Assembly (NCBI RefSeq): GCF_000145235.1
Contig: NC_014391.1
Coordinates: 4,286,001 to 4,350,000, forward strand
Length of the DNA stretch: 64,000 nucleotides
Direction: 5' to 3'
Source of the DNA: Micromonospora aurantiaca ATCC 27029
Lineage (GTDB): Bacteria; Actinomycetota; Actinomycetes; Mycobacteriales; Micromonosporaceae
A program made the translations under genes and the position numbers. The notes below the pieces were generated by a model. That model made no database searches, was not told the origin of the DNA, and worked only from the letters and a program-made list of their open reading frames with translations. This document shows positions 62,903-64,000 of this stretch, in pieces (position 1 is the stretch's first letter; each line of letters begins with the position of its first letter).

Positions 62903-64000
62903 TGGACCTGAACCTCGCCGCCGACATCGCCGGCCGCACGCCCTTCTACCTGTACGACTTCGCCGCCGTCCGCCACCGGGTCGCCGAGCTGCGGGCGGCC
63001 CTGCCCGACGGTGTGCTGCTGCACTACGCGATCAAGGCCAACCCGATGCCGGCCCTGGTGCAGCGCCTCGCGCCGCTCGTCGACGGACTCGACGTGGCCA
63101 GCCACGGTGAGCTGCTGACCGCGCTCGGCACCGCCGTCGACCGGGAGCAGATCAGTTTCGCCGGGCCGGGCAAGCGCGACCCGGAGCTGGCCGCCGCGAT
63201 CGCCGCCGGCGTGGTGGTCAACGTCGAGTCCGGCGACGAGCTGGCCCGGCTGCGCCGGATCGAGACGGCGGTCGGGCGGTCCGTCCGGTTCGCGCTGCGG
63301 GTCAACCCGGACTTCCAGCTCTCCGGTTCCGGGATGACGATGGGCGGCGGCGCGACCCAGTTCGGCATCGACGCCGAGGCGGTCGGCGAGGTGCTGCGCG
63401 GGCCGGGCCGGCGCGGACTGTGCGGGCTGCACATCTTCGCCGGGTCGCAGAACCTGCGCCTGGACGCGCTGACCACGGGGGTCAGCCAGACGTTCGAGCT
63501 GGCCGACCGGCTGGTACGCGAGCACCGGCTGGACCTCGCGCACGTCAACATCGGCGGCGGGCTCGGCATCCCGTACTTCCCCCGTGACGAGGCGCTGGAC
63601 CTGGCCGCGTACGGCCGGCACCTGGCCGTGGAGGTGGAGCGGTGGCGCCGCCGCCACCCGGACACCGCTGTCGTGCTGGAGCTGGGGCGGTACCTGGTCG
63701 GCGAGGCGGGTGTCTTCGTCAGCCGGGTGGTCGAGCGCAAGCACTCGCGCGGCGAGACGTTCCTGGTGGTCGACGGCGGCATGCACCACCACCTCGCCGC
63801 CTCCGGCAACTTCGGCCAGGTGGTACGCCGCAACTACCCGGTGTCCGCTGTGACCGCGAAGCCGGCCGACGAGCGGGAGACGGTCACAGTGGTCGGACCG
63901 CTCTGCACGCCGCTGGACACGCTCGGCCGGCGGGTGGAGCTGCCCCGGTGCGAGGTCGGCGACCTGGTGGTGGTGCACCAGTCCGGGGCGTACGGGCCGA
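62902..64000 (+). CDS. PLP-dependent decarboxylase of the ornithine/diaminopimelate type (3' end outside the window)
   Basis: 366 residues are visible; the frame is open at the window end. Alanine-racemase-fold barrel with the PLP Lys45 in LHYAIKANPMP, the substrate/PLP residues in GLHIFAGSQNLRLDAL, the phosphate-binding glycines in NIGGGLGIPYF, LELGRYLVGEAG and the GPLCTPLDTLG Cys that acts across the dimer. This is the type III, LysA/BtrK class. In butirosin BtrK decarboxylates an ACP-bound glutamyl group to GABA-ACP. With an ATP-grasp gene just upstream and an ACP in the operon, decarboxylation of a carrier-bound amino acid is the best inference. Confidence 0.9.
   Translation, partial: MDLNLAADIAGRTPFYLYDFAAVRHRVAELRAALPDGVLLHYAIKANPMPALVQRLAPLVDGLDVASHGELLTALGTAVDREQISFAGPGKRDPELAAAIAAGVVVNVESGDELARLRRIETAVGRSVRFALRVNPDFQLSGSGMTMGGGATQFGIDAEAVGEVLRGPGRRGLCGLHIFAGSQNLRLDALTTGVSQTFELADRLVREHRLDLAHVNIGGGLGIPYFPRDEALDLAAYGRHLAVEVERWRRRHPDTAVVLELGRYLVGEAGVFVSRVVERKHSRGETFLVVDGGMHHHLAASGNFGQVVRRNYPVSAVTAKPADERETVTVVGPLCTPLDTLGRRVELPRCEVGDLVVVHQSGAYGP

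Noticed and set aside
1..64000. CRISPR arrays, insertion sequences or prophage genes
   Set aside because: The repeats found are coding tandem repeats without spacers, and no transposase or integrase motif was seen anywhere.

Overview
The window is very GC-rich, with strong G/C third-position codon use, many GTG starts and a type VII secretion locus, which points to a filamentous actinomycete. Micromonospora or a close relative (Micromonosporaceae) is the best guess; this is inference from style and gene content, not from a database search.

Region 1 (1 to about 22.7 kb, mostly minus strand) is a type VII secretion (T7SS, ESX-like) operon. Reading leftward from 22.7 kb it encodes two WXG100 proteins, a roughly 280-aa acidic protein, a very long Pro/Gly-rich PPE-like protein broken by a one-base shift in a G7 run, a small coiled-coil protein, EccC, EccD, EccB, a 1011-aa protein with a degenerate ADP-ribosyltransferase-like end, a fusion of a right-handed beta-helix to an EccA-type AAA ATPase, a YbaB-like protein, a LuxR-type regulator and a shorter paralogue of the 1011-aa protein. 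The end of a LuxR/MalT-type ATPase gene lies convergent at the left edge. No EccE is visible.

Region 2 (22.9 to 48.5 kb, plus strand) begins with a YbaB-like and a WXG100-like protein and then a single 20-kb reading frame for a 6,668-aa polymorphic toxin. It has a WXG100/CpnT-like head, Gln/Gly/Thr repeats, two HExxH metalloprotease motifs, poly-proline, two glycosyltransferase-like stretches, long beta-rich repeats, an RHS barrel with core, a predicted papain-fold (Tox-PL-like) toxin, four 12-residue Asp-rich repeats and then a second RHS module that stops before its core. A strong hairpin follows. Downstream are an Imm35/YrhB-like candidate immunity gene, two SseB-like genes, a pair of ~300-aa paralogues and a GlcNAc-type glycosyltransferase.

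Region 3 (48.5 to 50.5 kb, minus) is a mycosin (MycP) that keeps the catalytic Asp but has Thr in place of His and His in place of Ser: a pseudoprotease with an added LysM-like segment. It is convergent, base to base, with the glycosyltransferase gene.

Region 4 (51.5 to 64 kb, plus) is a compact, tightly coupled biosynthetic operon with no modular PKS or NRPS: an acyl carrier protein, a Cys-less thiolase-fold protein, two acyl-CoA-dehydrogenase-like proteins, a MATE exporter, an acyl/aminoacyl-AMP ligase, a KASIII, an NRPS-like adenylation enzyme, a transglutaminase-fold enzyme, a second KASIII, an ATP-grasp ligase and a PLP decarboxylase cut off by the window end. Both KASIII proteins carry Cys-His-His instead of Cys-His-Asn. 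The product is unknown; an ACP-tethered amino acid that is activated, decarboxylated and acylated would fit the enzymes.
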